Source of the DNA: Tridacna crocea
Lineage: Eukaryota; Mollusca; Bivalvia; Cardiida; Cardiidae
Direction of reading: 5' to 3'
Length of the DNA: 64,000 bases
NCBI GenBank assembly: GCA_943736015.1
Contig: OX031070.1
Coordinates: forward strand, 20,977,673 to 21,041,672
In this document: one piece after another, positions 21,249-32,905 of the stretch
Layout: each line of letters begins with the position of its first letter
Numbering within the stretch: the stretch's first letter is position 1
Notes under the pieces: model-generated
Database searches by the model: none
What the model saw: the letters and a program-made list of their open reading frames with translations, nothing else
Told to the model about the DNA's origin: nothing
Translations under genes and position numbers: made by a program

Positions 21249-21477
21249 TTAACCCTTTCTCAAACGACAAATTTTAGACTCTTTCAAAACCGAGCGCATC
21301 CACGAACAATGAATTCAGAGTTGGTAAAAATGAGCTTTAGGTCTCTGATAGAGTAGAAAACATTGTGGGAAACGGAGAAAATGCTGGTTACCAGCATTTT
21401 CTCCTTTTCCCTCAATGTTTTCAAAAGCCTTCTTTCCCACGTTCGTGAAAACCAGGGATTGTTTGGTAAAGGGTTAA
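21249..21477 (-). repeat. Palindromic TTAA MITE, subfamily I/II mosaic
   Basis: TTAA at both ends. The palindrome centre is subfamily I, but the long arm (AGACTCTTTCAAAACCGAG) resembles subfamily II. Confidence 0.85.
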
Positions 21478-21555
21478 AAGTCTGTCCAGACAACACACAT
21501 TTGCATTTTCTGATATTTTGTATGCTGTTTCTGAAAAAAAAAAACCAGCCTAAAA

Positions 21556-21741
21556 AATGACTCTTTACCAAACAACAAAATTTCAGACATTTTGGAATTC
21601 AAACAAACCAAATGTGGCTAAAACAGTATTTTTGTCTTTCAAAAGGTAGAAAATATTGTTGGAATAGGAGAAAATGCTGATTACCACCATTTTTTTTTTT
21701 TCACAATGTTTTGAAAGGGCATCTTTTCCATAGTTGTTTAA
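21556..21741 (-). repeat. Palindromic TTAA MITE, decayed
   Basis: Long arm and an eroded palindrome with a T-run. It ends at the TTAA that starts the next copy. Confidence 0.72.
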
Positions 21742-21964
21742 CCCTTTACCCCATAAGACATTTCTATGGTATCTCTAATTGACCCTAAATAACAGCAAGG
21801 ATGAAGCTGTTTCTTGTGTGTACATGGCACCTTTTGATAGCATAAAAAACATTGTAGAAAAAGGTGAAAGTGCTCATGATGAGCAATTTCACCTTTTGCC
21901 ACAATGTTTTTTTTTTCAAAGGCTCATACAAGCAATGCTTAGAAATGAGTATCTATGGGGTTAA
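21738..21964 (-). repeat. Palindromic TTAA MITE, subfamily III
   Basis: TTAA at both ends. Same flanks as 10898-11126. The palindrome has a few mismatches and a T-run expansion. Confidence 0.9.
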
Positions 21965-21982
21965 GGCTTAAGCTCAAGATTG

Positions 21983-22212
21983 GTAGCTCTTTCCCAAACA
22001 GTCCCTGGTTTTTACGGGTCTGGGATTGTAGCCTTTTGAAAACATTGTGGGAAAAGGAGAAAATGCTGGTGACCAGCATTTTCTCCTTTTCCCACAATGT
22101 TTTCTACCCTATCATAGACAGAAATAATCTTTTCGGCATGAGTTGAATCGTCGTCTGCAAATGCTTTCAATTTGGTTTAGTCCAAAAGTTTGTTGTTTGG
22201 GAATGGGCTAAT
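21983..22212 (+). repeat. Palindromic TTAA MITE, subfamily I
   Basis: Centre GCTGGTGACCAGC. The outer ends have decayed (TAGC; CTAA). Confidence 0.88.
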
Positions 22213-22253
22213 AAAGAGAGAATACAAAATGTCTATATGGCTTATTTTGGGCT

Positions 22254-22481
22254 TTAACTCTTTCCCAAACAATCCCTTGTTTTTATGGGTCAGGAATAGA
22301 AGCCTTTTGAAAACATTGTGGGAAAAAGGAGAAAATGCTGGTAACCAGCATTTTCTCCTTTTCCCACAATGTTTTCTACCCTATTATATCGAAAACATCT
22401 TTTTAGCAACTGTTGATTTGTCACCTGCAAAATGCTTTCAGTTTGGTCTGGTCCAAAATTTGCCATTTGGGAAAGGGTTAA
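22254..22481 (+). repeat. Palindromic TTAA MITE, subfamily I
   Basis: TTAA at both ends, with CTCTTTCCCAAACAATCC and TTTGGGAAAGGGTTAA termini. Confidence 0.92.
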
Positions 22482-22774
22482 GAGTTGACAACTATAATGT
22501 ACATTTCTATGATTATGGTAAATTTGACTTTTTTACTCAGAAGAAATCCTTTAAATAACTGTCCTGAATTTCTATATTCATTTTCTGTAATTAAGGACAG
22601 CATAAACTGTTCATGTCATGATTTACAAGGCGTGGGCTGTCATAACCTGTCAAAATTATATATGTCACTAAACATAGTAACAAACCGGTCATATTTAACC
22701 TTTACTGACCAGTGTTGCAGGTGTAAACAGACATTTTTTGCCCTTTTTTTGCAATGAACCCTTTTCTTACACAG

Positions 22775-22879
22775 ATTAACCTATTACACAATAATCTCGT
22801 ATTCTAACAATCTTGAGAAATAAGACTTTGAAAGAATCTGGTAAAAAGAACAAAAGGCCAGAAACAGCAAGGTAGTTAA
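22775..22879 (+). repeat. Palindromic TTAA MITE, short-arm fragment
   Basis: TTAACCTATTACACAATAAT and a remnant of the left arm, cut by the next copy at 22876. Confidence 0.6.
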
Positions 22880-23103
22880 CTCTTTACCACACAATCCTGA
22901 CTTTTAACGACCCTGAAAAAGAAGCCTTTGAAAACATTGCTGGAAAAAGAGAAAATGCTGGTAAGCAGCATTTTCTCCTTTTCCCACAATGTTTTCTTAC
23001 CTTTCCAAATTTATGTTCAATTTTTGATTCACATTTATTTTTTCATCTGCAAATGCTTTCAATTTGGACTAGCCCAAATTGAAAGCATTTGGTAAAGGGT
23101 TAA
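22876..23103 (+). repeat. Palindromic TTAA MITE, subfamily I
   Basis: TTAA at both ends. The centre has changed to GCTGGTAAGCAGC. Confidence 0.9.
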
Positions 23104-23632
23104 ACAGTATGGTAGAGGGTTAGAAATGTTGTCTATACATGTCATATTCTCCAAAGATTGGACCTGTCTCATTATGACACATCACTCCCCCAATATTGGG
23201 GTATTGTACTAATATGCGCTGTAAAGTAGCAATGGAGAAAATGGCTTTTATCAATATCTTTTAGGAAAAATCATGCTTGTTTTAGCTCCAGATTTCTCTA
23301 AACTGCTGACCATAGCTGTATGAATCGGAACAGGTAGTGTTTTATTGAGTAACCGTTTATTTTTAGTTTGAAATTCAAAGTGAGGGTTGTCGCATAGAAA
23401 ATCAGTCCTATTCTGTACCCAGGATGCCCAAATTAGATAGATGTCATTCATGTGTATAATGCCATCTAGCGGAAGATAATGGGGTTAGAAATATATAAAA
23501 AGAACAGTAAAATGAAATATGAAAAAGGACTTGTGAAGAGCTGAGGATTGTTACTGCTTCCACAGTATTCTCTGACAAGAACAGTTGCTATCATCACTCA
23601 TCAGCCACTATCTTAACTTCTAAAGTATATGT

Positions 23633-23770
23633 ATAGTCCTTTACCAAATATCTTGATTTTAAATTACCCTGATAGAAAAGACTGTTGAAATCAGCGGGGA
23701 TAAAGGAGGAAATGCTGGTAATCAGCATTTTTTCAATTTTTTTTCACACATTTTCTTCCCTGATGCATCA
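23633..23770 (+). repeat. Palindromic TTAA MITE, truncated
   Basis: Short arm and palindrome (GCTGGTAATCAGC) only. Confidence 0.68.
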
Positions 23771-23804
23771 AAATTAATGTAAAATGAATACATTACTATT
23801 AAGA

Positions 23805-24034
23805 TTAACCCTTTACTACACAATGACACCTTTTGACCCTCCTGGAAAAGAAGCCTTTCAAAAACATTGTGGGAGAAAGAGAAATTGCTGGTAACCAGCA
23901 ATTTCTCCTTTTTCCACAAAGTTTTCTAGCTTATCAAAGAAAAGCTGCCCGATTTGAACCACTATGAAATTGTCGTCTGCAAAATGCTTTCAATTTGGAT
24001 TGGTCTTAAAATTTGCCGCATGGTAAAAGGTTAA
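23805..24034 (+). repeat. Palindromic TTAA MITE, intermediate centre
   Basis: TTAA at both ends. The arms read GAAATTGCTGGTAACCAGCA then ATTTC, between the subfamily I and II centres and changed on both sides alike. Confidence 0.88.
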
Positions 24035-24150
24035 ATGAATGTAAATGTGCATTAAGACTGACCTATCTAAAAACATGATAGACTGCAGGACAACCAGACC
24101 ATCTACCATCCCAACTAAATACAATTATTTTCTAAGAGAATGTATATTAC

Positions 24151-24298
24151 CTTTCAAAGCTACTGAAGGCAAGGATCTGCTGAAGAATGAGAAAGTAGCC
24201 TTTGATAAATGTACAATTTCTGTTGTTCTAAGGTCTCTGCAAGCCACAAATCTGGATGCTTGTCTGACAATTCTACAACCACTTCTCACACATGCCAT
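24151..24298 (-). CDS. AIFM3: AIFM3-like first coding exon: mitochondrial-type presequence
   Basis: On the minus strand an ATG at 24298-24296 opens 49 codons: MACVRSGCRIVRQASRF, then VACRDLRTTEIVHLSKATF, then SFFSRSLPSVALK. They carry seven Arg and two Lys against one Asp and one Glu, as expected of a mitochondrial targeting peptide. An in-frame TAA lies directly upstream (TAA CTG ATG), so this is the first possible start in this frame. The exon ends AAAG before a GTAATA donor, and its single spare base completes GGC with exon 2 (G|GC AGT AAT). That phase match and the good splice site link it to the Rieske exons. The link is inference, as no transcript is available, and an upstream non-coding exon is possible. 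Confidence 0.62.
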
Positions 24299-24558
24299 CA
24301 GTTAAAAATCCTTCATCATGCTGAGATCTCTCGAAAAGAATTAGAGGTAAAGTAATCAATATTCAAGTGAGGAGAGTATGAAGCTGTAAACTGCTAAGTA
24401 TAACTCACTGACCTCATGCAGACGGTTACAATCAGACTGGACAGAACATGACTTTGATAGAGATAGGCCTTATTTCTACCAACAAATGACTTTTATGTAA
24501 ATATTATTTCGGTTTTAACTACAGGCTTAAAAGCTTCATTTAGTTAGCCCGATAAGGG

Positions 24559-24705
24559 TTAACTCTTTACCAAACAACAAAAATTTTGGACTAGTCCACA
24601 TTCAAAGCATTTGCAGACAACAAAATTGATATGAATCAATGTATGAAGTTAGATTTTGGAAGAGTAGATAACACTGTGGGAAGAGGAGAAACTGCTGTAA
24701 CCATG
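24559..24705 (-). repeat. Palindromic TTAA MITE, half copy
   Basis: Long arm from TTAACTCTTTACCAAAC and left palindrome arm ending at CTGCTGTAACC. Confidence 0.72.
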
Positions 24706-27700
24706 TTCAGTGTTCTCACTCATGCAAATCACTGCGTTAATCATGTTACAGAACTGAAATTCACATAACATATTTCAGTTACATGCGGGACCTTACGCAA
24801 GAAAAAATGTTAAAAAAAACCACTATCATTATCCACCTATCTTGTGTAAAATGACAGGTTTGAAGTAACTGCTTACCTGTATTGACAACTTCTAGTCAAA
24901 TCATGCAGAAATACTTTATCACACATTAACGGACATGAAAAAATGATTGATCTAAAAAGCGCTGAAACAAATGACACAACAAAATGTTCTTGCTGACATT
25001 GTCCGATCAGAGTCACTTCAGACTATCTTTATAGTTTTTTAATGACTTTCAGCTGCAAACTTCCACAAGTGTCTTGATATAACTTACTTTTTGGCTGCAA
25101 ATCATCAATATGAATTGTTTTAACTTTAGTTGAGAACCATTATTTTCATTCTCTCATATGTGAAATCTTACCCACAGATTTATTAGCTCAGGGGCTAAGT
25201 GTACCCTTGAAAAAAGCTAGTGAGAACATTGATATTTCCCTATCCTTGAAAATGCTAAGCTGTTGAAGCTCAGTCAGTAGCATGCAGGACTTGAGAACAG
25301 GGTACCTTCAGTCTGAAGGTGTCTGCTCCGATGCTATTTTTGTGACTAGTCTTCACATTCAAAGACCAGTCACAAAAATATCATCGGAACAGACAATTTT
25401 GACAAGGGGGGGGGGTGTAATTGCTACAAGATTCATTCCTCTCCCACCGCTAACCATTGTTTGGACGACGATTGTGTGGGAAAGCAGCCAGTGGATTGGA
25501 AGAAAATGTGCAAATTACTAGTAAACTGAGACTCCAGGAACGCATGGATACGTGCACAGGCTACCGTGATTAAACTGAAATAATATTGAAAACGGCGGTA
25601 AATACCATACAATCAATCACTCATTTATCAAACAACCTCGACATTTACTGTAGCTTCCCTGGGAAAATGCTTTTTGATAACTTTTTGGGAATATGCTTGT
25701 AAAGGCAATAGGCAGAAATGAAATGCAAATCAAGGTTTAAGTGAGAAGCGGGATAAGGCCTTACATCTTGATCGAAACTGAAACCACCCCAAACGAAAGT
25801 GAGATATGAATAAACTAAATATCCCCCAAAAAGTATTACAAAATGATACCGACCTTGTTTGGGGAATGGCGGCTTTGACTTCAGGGGAGGTAACTGCTAC
25901 ATTTCAAACTGCAGGTTTTATCGTCTGCATAAAATTGTCATCACATGTATGCCACGTGTATCCTAGTTGCTCTTGCACGCAGCTTTTGATAGGACAAAAC
26001 TGTACTTTACATACAGAATGAAATTAGAACTCTCTCCTCCCCCCCATTCCCTTCTCTCTCTCTTCCTCTCCTCACTTTCTAATTGATCCACTGAAAGGCC
26101 ATGGGAAAAGAAACAGATAAAAAAAAAAAACTTCATTCTTAAGCGTAGATTTGTTCCGGTGATAGATCTGTTTCTAATTTATTGTAAAACAAATTGCATC
26201 ATACGACTTTGAAGTATTATTTGAACGAGATGGTAATCCACACATAAATTGCAGGTTGCTTTGATACATGTTATCCCCTCTCATTATATATGACTCCTGT
26301 TACTTGAGCAGCAATCAGATTTCATATCTGAAGACAAAATATGGATAAACCTCTGATTGGGTGTAGAAAAACAACTAACTTTAACTTATTAAGGTCTACA
26401 TTTTCATTTGGAATAACTACCTATTTCGTGACATTTAATGGTCTAAGGGAGAAAACTCATACAAGCCTAAGTCTAGCTTTAAATCTGGGTTGTCTTCCTT
26501 GTAAATATGACCAATACAAAATGTAGATGAATAAAATGTGTTGCACACTAATTAAAGTCAAGCGATAATTGAGCGTGTTTTAGTGTATGATCTTACTGTA
26601 TAAAGTTCTAATTCTTTAGTCGTAACATATGACGATTTTATGACACCAGACAGAGGAAAGCATTTTAAAAATAAAAACATGTGATACCGATATATCGAAA
26701 CCAGACAGTTGTCTCCCTTGATTGTCATCTTGTGACTTTCTTTCATTTTTTAAGGTCATTCAGAGAAATTTATGAAATTTGTAGAGGTAGATTAGATCTA
26801 TTTCTCATTAAAGATTCAACACGAACTCCATGGTTTTAAGAGTTGAGGAGGACAACAGAACCAAATGTTTTCGTTTGATGGTCAGAAACTGAAAAAGCAG
26901 GTCAATGAGGGTTGGATTTTACATGTTGATGTACTACATACACATTTATACGCCTAAGAGCGGAAATTTAATGTATACGTAAGTTGTTATATCTATATAC
27001 TGTATACTGCCGTTTTCTAAAAACTCTGATTCTAGAATTCCGATTTCGTCTACGTTTGACCCACTAGTGTCACTCACTGTATGTGTGCTAAGAGAGTTAT
27101 ATGTTACTGTAAGGGAGGTCACTCTTAACAATTGGACTTTTGGCTGTGCGAGTTTCTTCCCTTTGACCATAAAAATGACAATCCAATCAGGGCGCTTAAT
27201 ATTAGTGTGGCTTAGTTACTGAAAATTTATCGTTTAGTAAATGGTAAAATTAAACACTATTCAAGTATCATTTCTATGTAAAAAAAAAAAGATAACAGTT
27301 ACAGATATTCCGTCAAAATAGCAGAATTTCGAAATGACTTTATTGTGCAAGTAAATACAACCTTGATAGAATTCCTGTACAATTTGCAGAGAGGATTCAT
27401 CATGCTTACTAATTTTGGGGTGGAGGAGATTTGTTTTTTAAATGATTAAAAATTTGACCCCTCATTTGTTGAACCGTTTGCACACCTTCCTATCAAAAAT
27501 GACTGTTTCAAGTCAGAAAATTTTATTTAAATGTAACATTCTGGTTTTTACAGACAATGATATGGAAATGCTACAGATTCTTTTTTAAAAATTACTAGAA
27601 TTGTCCGCACTGTTTTGTATCAATATCTTTATATATTTTGTTATGAAATTGACGATGCTGAATGTCAATTTCAACATTAATACCTGTTTTGATTTGTCTA

Positions 27701-28033
27701 GCGAGTAACTAATTTTTTTCGATTAAAGAAGTGGGCAGTTTTCAACAAGGGAGGTCATTCTTTATATATATATTTGACATTATTAAAGTAAGAGTTACTT
27801 CCCTTAGACCATTAAAATTCTGGTTTTGCGGGAGTGTCAAAATAGTTGAAAAAACGTTTTTTTTTTCTTTTCTTTCTTGGCTACATACAATTAAAGAATC
27901 TCATTTTGAATGGTGTGATATGTATGAAATATCTAAGTTAAGATGTGACTATGATTAAAAAAAGAACTGAATGTCAAAATATATGGATGCAATAAACCCT
28001 TAGCGCTTTATTACCGTTATAGACTTTTTCGAC
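24706..28033. other. MITE-poor region upstream of the AIFM3-like first exon
   Basis: About 3.3 kb with no recognised gene and no clear palindromic MITE copy, apart from a doubtful trace near 25615. It holds a hairpin element (25303-25394) and a pyrimidine-rich tract (26035-26085). Its position just upstream of the first coding exon would suit a promoter, but I see no diagnostic motif. Confidence 0.4.
25303..25394 (+). repeat. Hairpin element, ACCTTCAGTCTGAAGG family
   Basis: A short palindrome (ACCTTCAGTCTGAAGGT) is followed by a long hairpin: GTCTGCTCCGATGCTATTTT on one side and ATATCATCGGAACAGAC on the other, with TTTGTGACT / AGTCACAAA inside. Confidence 0.65.
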
Positions 28034-28243
28034 TTAACCCTTTCCCAAACAAGCCCTTGTTTTTAAGTGTCTGCAGTACAGGTCTTTTGAAAACACTGTG
28101 GGAAATGGAGAAATTGCTTGTTAACGAGCAACTTCTCCTTTTGCCACATTGTTTTCTGCCCATTCGGATAATTTTCTGCCATTCTTATGAAAGTTAAAAT
28201 TGTCCGCAAACTCTTTCAGTTTGGAAGAGTATAAAAGGGTTAA
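28034..28243 (+). repeat. Palindromic TTAA MITE, subfamily II
   Basis: TTAA at both ends; centre TTGCTTGTTAACGAGCAA. Confidence 0.88.
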
Positions 28244-28467
28244 CCCTTTACCAAACAATCTCTTTTTTTTACCATCCTGGAAAAGAAGGATTTTGAAAAC
28301 TTTGTGGAAAAAGGAAAAAATGCTGGTAACCAGCATTTTCTCCTTTTCCCACATTGCTTTCTGACCCATCAGAGAGCTCAAATTCATTTACACAGTTTTG
28401 GATCTATTTTCTGCAGATGTTTCTGAAATATATAGAGTCCAAAATTTGATGTTTGAGAAAGGGTTAA
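28240..28467 (+). repeat. Palindromic TTAA MITE, subfamily I centre with II-like long arm
   Basis: It shares the TTAA at 28240-28243 with the preceding copy, in the same orientation. The centre is GCTGGTAACCAGC. Confidence 0.87.
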
Positions 28468-28539
28468 GGCAATATATCATTCCAAGACTGTTACATATTT
28501 TTTGGCCAGGATATGTAACAAAGTACATATAGCAGAAAG

Positions 28540-28610
28540 TGTAGTAACTAAATCAGACTGCACATTCTGTGTAATCTGATCTTAACCTACACTGTTTGCA
28601 GAAACTACTT
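28540..28610. repeat. GATCAGACTGCACA foldback repeat
   Basis: AATCAGACTGCACATTCTGT and GTAATCTGATCTTAACC pair imperfectly; outer GTGTAGT / CTACACTG. Confidence 0.5.
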
Positions 28611-28799
28611 CAGTTGGTTTTGGCACTTTATGTGTTAAAGTTTCTGTCTTTAGAGTAGTTTCAACATTGTGTAGTCTGTCGAATCAAAATAAGCGCAAAT
28701 AAAGAAGACAACAAAATAAATGTAATTCAAAATTTTTCCCGCCATAGAATCTAGTCATGGATTGAATTATGTTAATGAAACACCATTTTCTACATGATT

Positions 28800-29035
28800 T
28801 CAGTTATAATGCAGTGGTGAGAACACTTACCCATGCTTTCCTGGATTTCTTTTAAACCAGTATCTTCAACAATATCCTGAGCCACTGGCTGCTACCCCAC
28901 ATAACCATCCTCAACACAAGTAGACAGTAGAGAGAGGTGTTAATCTTGCTGAAATTCTCCAAGCTAGGGATTCAAACTAGTCACCGTAGTGTCAAGTTTT
29001 CTATGATACTGAATGCTGAACTTGGTTCTACATAT
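28800..29035 (-). repeat. SINE-like repeat, family Y
   Basis: CACTTACCCATGCTTTCCTG with a Pol III-type GGGATTCAAAC tract. Its left part resembles 49780-50055 (CACTTATCCATGC). Confidence 0.4.
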
Positions 29036-30545
29036 GGCCTACAAGTCGTGAAAAAGGGCATTTGGACATTTGCGTAAAGTGTCGTCTCAGATCAGCCTGC
29101 ACAGTCGGCCCGTGCAGGCCAATTCGAAACATTTTCCGTTTTTATGCAAATTTTTGTTTTACGCAAGTTTACTGTAGCACAAAATTTAATGTAGTCGTAA
29201 TAGTCTAAGGCCTGGCAAGCTGGATTCAATTTTTTTTCAATCCATCTGGTAGAAAAATTTCATTGGTACCAGGTGATAGTACAGCTATATAGAAGTCAAA
29301 TTAGGGTGGATGCCAGAAACAAAAGTGGTGCAGATTTTCCTCAGACGCCATTTTGTTACCCCACCCACTGAAAATGCATTGAATTGAGCTTATGTGCATA
29401 AACAACAAAATTTCAATATCTTCCGAAGTATATTGATTGCAAATAGGTCTAATTGATAGTTAAGCACATAAGCAATGGTAAAATTCAGTTACAGGAGAAG
29501 ATAAAATACATTGGGTGTCCTGGTGTTACCCCACCTGCCAAATTTGCATACATTTTTTGAAAATCATGAGCAACTTAATATCATTTAAGACTGTGGTGTT
29601 TCAACTTCCTGTGAAAGGGTTTGATGAGAACTAAATGCTTACTATTGTACTAAATTGCTGCTTTGTATATTTGTTACGGTTTTGCTTATCTTTTACCCCA
29701 CCCACTAATGTATATTCATGGCTATCTATGAGCTATTATATAATTATGGCAGATTTTAGGAGACACGATTTTTGAAAATTAAGTTGGATTTTTTTGTTTG
29801 ATAAGGTTCCTTATATCCACACTGGAATATTGTCTACTGTGATACAATGCTAGTCATAACACATTGACATGTCCTTCATGTAACAAAATTGTAAAGTAAA
29901 AGAAATTCCATTCTAATTTAGAAAAATGAATATTTTCTGGTTCAGATTATAATATTTCACTTCGAATCATCTGTATAACACATATTTGTTTTATATTAAT
30001 TGAGTATTTTGGAACAAAATTTTGGCACGTTATATGTCAGAGAAGATCAGTGTTTTGCAACTATTTTAATTTCTTGAAAAAGTTATATAGATCTAGTAAA
30101 TGATTCCTCGCTATTTGTACTTAAAATGTAACTGATTTTCCGTTTTGTTCCCAGAAATTTGTTTTTATTAAAATAAACGTTGCGGCTTATTTTCATGAGC
30201 ATTTTTTATCATTGTTATAATTATAAATGACTCAGGTTTTACAGCAATGACACAAAATGTTACAGTGCAGACACATACATGTATAAGTATCAAAAAAGGT
30301 TTGTACTTACTGCCTTTATTTGAGAAAAATCAAATGAAACAATAATTAAATAGTTACACATGAAATGAAGAAAAGTCATTTGCACCAAAAATACTGTCTT
30401 GTTGACAAGTTAAAACTTTCAATGTTATTTACAATTACATTTAAGTTATTTCAATTACTCATAAGTACCCACTGTTAACTATATTCATGTTATATGCATT
30501 AAAATATCATTGTTATGTAGGAAATAAATCTGCTACATCATGACA

Positions 30546-31513
30546 TTTCAACAAGAGGGACATTGGCCCTGGAGTGCTCACCTGAGACTAGCTTTATTTC
30601 CCTCATGTTTATGTGATGAACTTTAAACTAACCTGTGACCCCAGGGGCAGGGCCAGTTTTGACCCCAAGGGCATGATATGAACAAACTTGGGAGAGGTCC
30701 GCTAGGAATTGCTACATGCCAAATATCAAAGCTCTATGTCTTCTGGGTTTAGAGAAGAAGAATTTTTATAATTTTCTGTCTTTGTTCCTATGTTTGAACT
30801 TGTGACCCCCAGGGCAGGGCCAGTTTTGACCCCAGGGGCATCATATGAACAAACTTGGTAGAGGTCTACTAGAAGATGCTACATACAAAATATCAAAGCT
30901 CTACACCATCAAGTTTCAGAGAATAATTTTTTTCAAAGTTTTCCTTCTTTGTTCCTGTGTTCGAACTTATGACCCCTGAGGCAGGGCTACTTTTGAACCC
31001 AAGGGCATCATATGAACGACTTGGTAGAGGTCCACTAGGAGATGTTACATTCCAAATATCAAAGCTCTATGCCTTTTACTTTGTGAGAAGAAGAATATTA
31101 AAGTTTTCATTCTTTGTTCCTATGTTTGAACTTGTGACCCCCGGGGTGGGGCCAGTTTTGACCCCAGTCGCATTATTTGAACAAACTTGGTAGAGGTCCA
31201 CTAGGAGATGGCCACATACTAAATATCAAAGCTCTATGCCTTCTACTTTCAGAGAAGAAGATTTTCACGGATTTTGTATTTTTTTCCTTTTTGCGGCCAT
31301 GGCAACTAGAATTGAGTGGAATTCTGTTTTTTGAACAATTTTGGTTGAGCTTCACCCAATGAACATCCCTGCCAAGTTTCATCAAGATTTGCCCAGTGAT
31401 TTAGGAGAAGACGTTTAAAGAAATTGTTGACGGACGACAGACTCTGGACGCCGGACATAGGACGATCACAATAGCTCACGTTTAGCACTTTGTGCTAAGG
31501 TGAGCTGAAAAAA
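30546..31513 (+). mobile_element. HINE/pearl-like element, four tandem units
   Basis: The 5' end is CAACAAGAGGGACATTGGCC. Four units of 163-173 bp (near 30626, 30799, 30962, 31127) carry TTGTGACCCCCAGGGCAGGG and GGTAGAGGTCCACTAGGAGA. The 3' end is a hairpin AGCACTTTGTGCT, then AAGGTGAGCTGAAAAA. Confidence 0.7.
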
Positions 31514-31527
31514 AGAACCCAGAAAAA

Positions 31528-31592
31528 CACCCACATCCACATCCACACCCACACACACACACACCGACATACACACACCCACATACACAAAC
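31528..31592 (+). repeat. CA-rich simple repeat
   Basis: Imperfect (CA)n and (CCCACA)n tract directly downstream of the element at 30546. Confidence 0.8.
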
Positions 31593-31700
31593 AATGCAGT
31601 TGTACTGTCAATGCAGCAAACAAAGAAACTGATGAATGATCATACGTCACAATTATGCTGAATGAATAGCGCATTTGTTACTTTTAAGTCAGCAATAGGA

Positions 31701-32813
31701 TTTTAGCTCCACTGGTGGAAGGCCAGCGGGATAATTTCATGGCCCGCTGTCCATCGTGTGTCTGTCCGTATGTGCATTAACTTATATTTCAAACATCTCC
31801 TCTGACACTACCCATCCAAACTTGATGAAACTTCACAGAAATGATCCTGCCATGGCTTTCTTCAGAATTTCTTGAATGAAGCTGATTCCTTCAAAAGCTC
31901 TGTTTGCCATGGCAACAAAACTGAAAAATATTGAAATATTTGAATATAAATTCTTCTTATCTGAAAGCATAAGGCCTAGGGCTACCATACTTGGCATGTA
32001 GCTCTATGTTGTGAACCTCTACCAAGTTCTTTCAAATAATAGCCCTGAAGTTGAAATTGGCCCCGCCCCAAGTGTCACAAGTTTTACACGGGATTATATA
32101 GGGAAAACTTTAAAATCCTTCCTTAGGGCCTTGGGCTACCAAATTTGGCATGTATCTTTATCAACTGGGCGTCTACCAAGAGTGTCCAACTTATAGTCCT
32201 GGGGTCAAATTTTGCCCAGCCCCGGGGTCACAAGTTTTACATGGGCTTATATTGGGAAAGCCTTTAAAAATCTACCAGTACATAGCCCCAAGGGTATGAC
32301 TACCAAATTTTGGATGTAACTTTAATCTAGTGGGCCTCTACCAGAAGGGCTCAAATTATAGCCTTGGGGTTAAGTTTGTCCCCACACCAGGGGTCACAAG
32401 TTTTACCTTGGCTTTTGTGTTGAAATTTTTATTAATGATCTTTTTACTAACCATAATAAAGCCTAGGGCCAAATTTAGCCCTGTTTCATGGGTCTCATGT
32501 TATACATGGCCTTTTTTCTTTTAGGAAACTTTGGAAATCTTCTTGTTTATAACACAACATTCTAGACCTGTATTATTTGATACGGGGGTTTATCTTGTGG
32601 ACCTCCACCAGGATTCAAGTAATTATAGCTTTGTGGTCAATAATGGCTTTGCCCAGGGGTCGAGGGGTCATAACTTTCTCGTAGGATTTTATAGACAAAA
32701 AAATTGTATGTCTTCAAGTTTAAAAACAATTGCCCAGAGTAGTAATATTTGGCTTGTAGTGTTTTCACGTATTAGCCAGTGGCACAATAGGGCCGTCATG
32801 GCCCTCGTGTGTT
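31701..32813 (-). mobile_element. HINE/pearl-like element, minus strand
   Basis: The minus-strand 3' end (at 31701) carries the same GGCC-hairpin and GGAGCTAAAA end as 13731-15394, and its core units match (GGTAGCCCAAGGCC, CATGTAAAACTTGTGACCC). The 5' palindrome (GAGGGCCATGACGGCCCT) lies near 32790-32810. It belongs to the same family as 13731-15394. Confidence 0.68.
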
Positions 32814-32905
32814 TATTTATATCCCCTATTGCATCAGTGAACTTGAGAAACAGATGAATGAAAAAAAGAAATAGGGCCCTTTTTTGACCTGGGCCTTAGC
32901 CTATT

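Noticed and set aside
24045-24305. Plus-strand 86-codon frame
   Set aside because: It lies opposite the AIFM3-like first exon; splice phase and the targeting-peptide character favour the minus strand.
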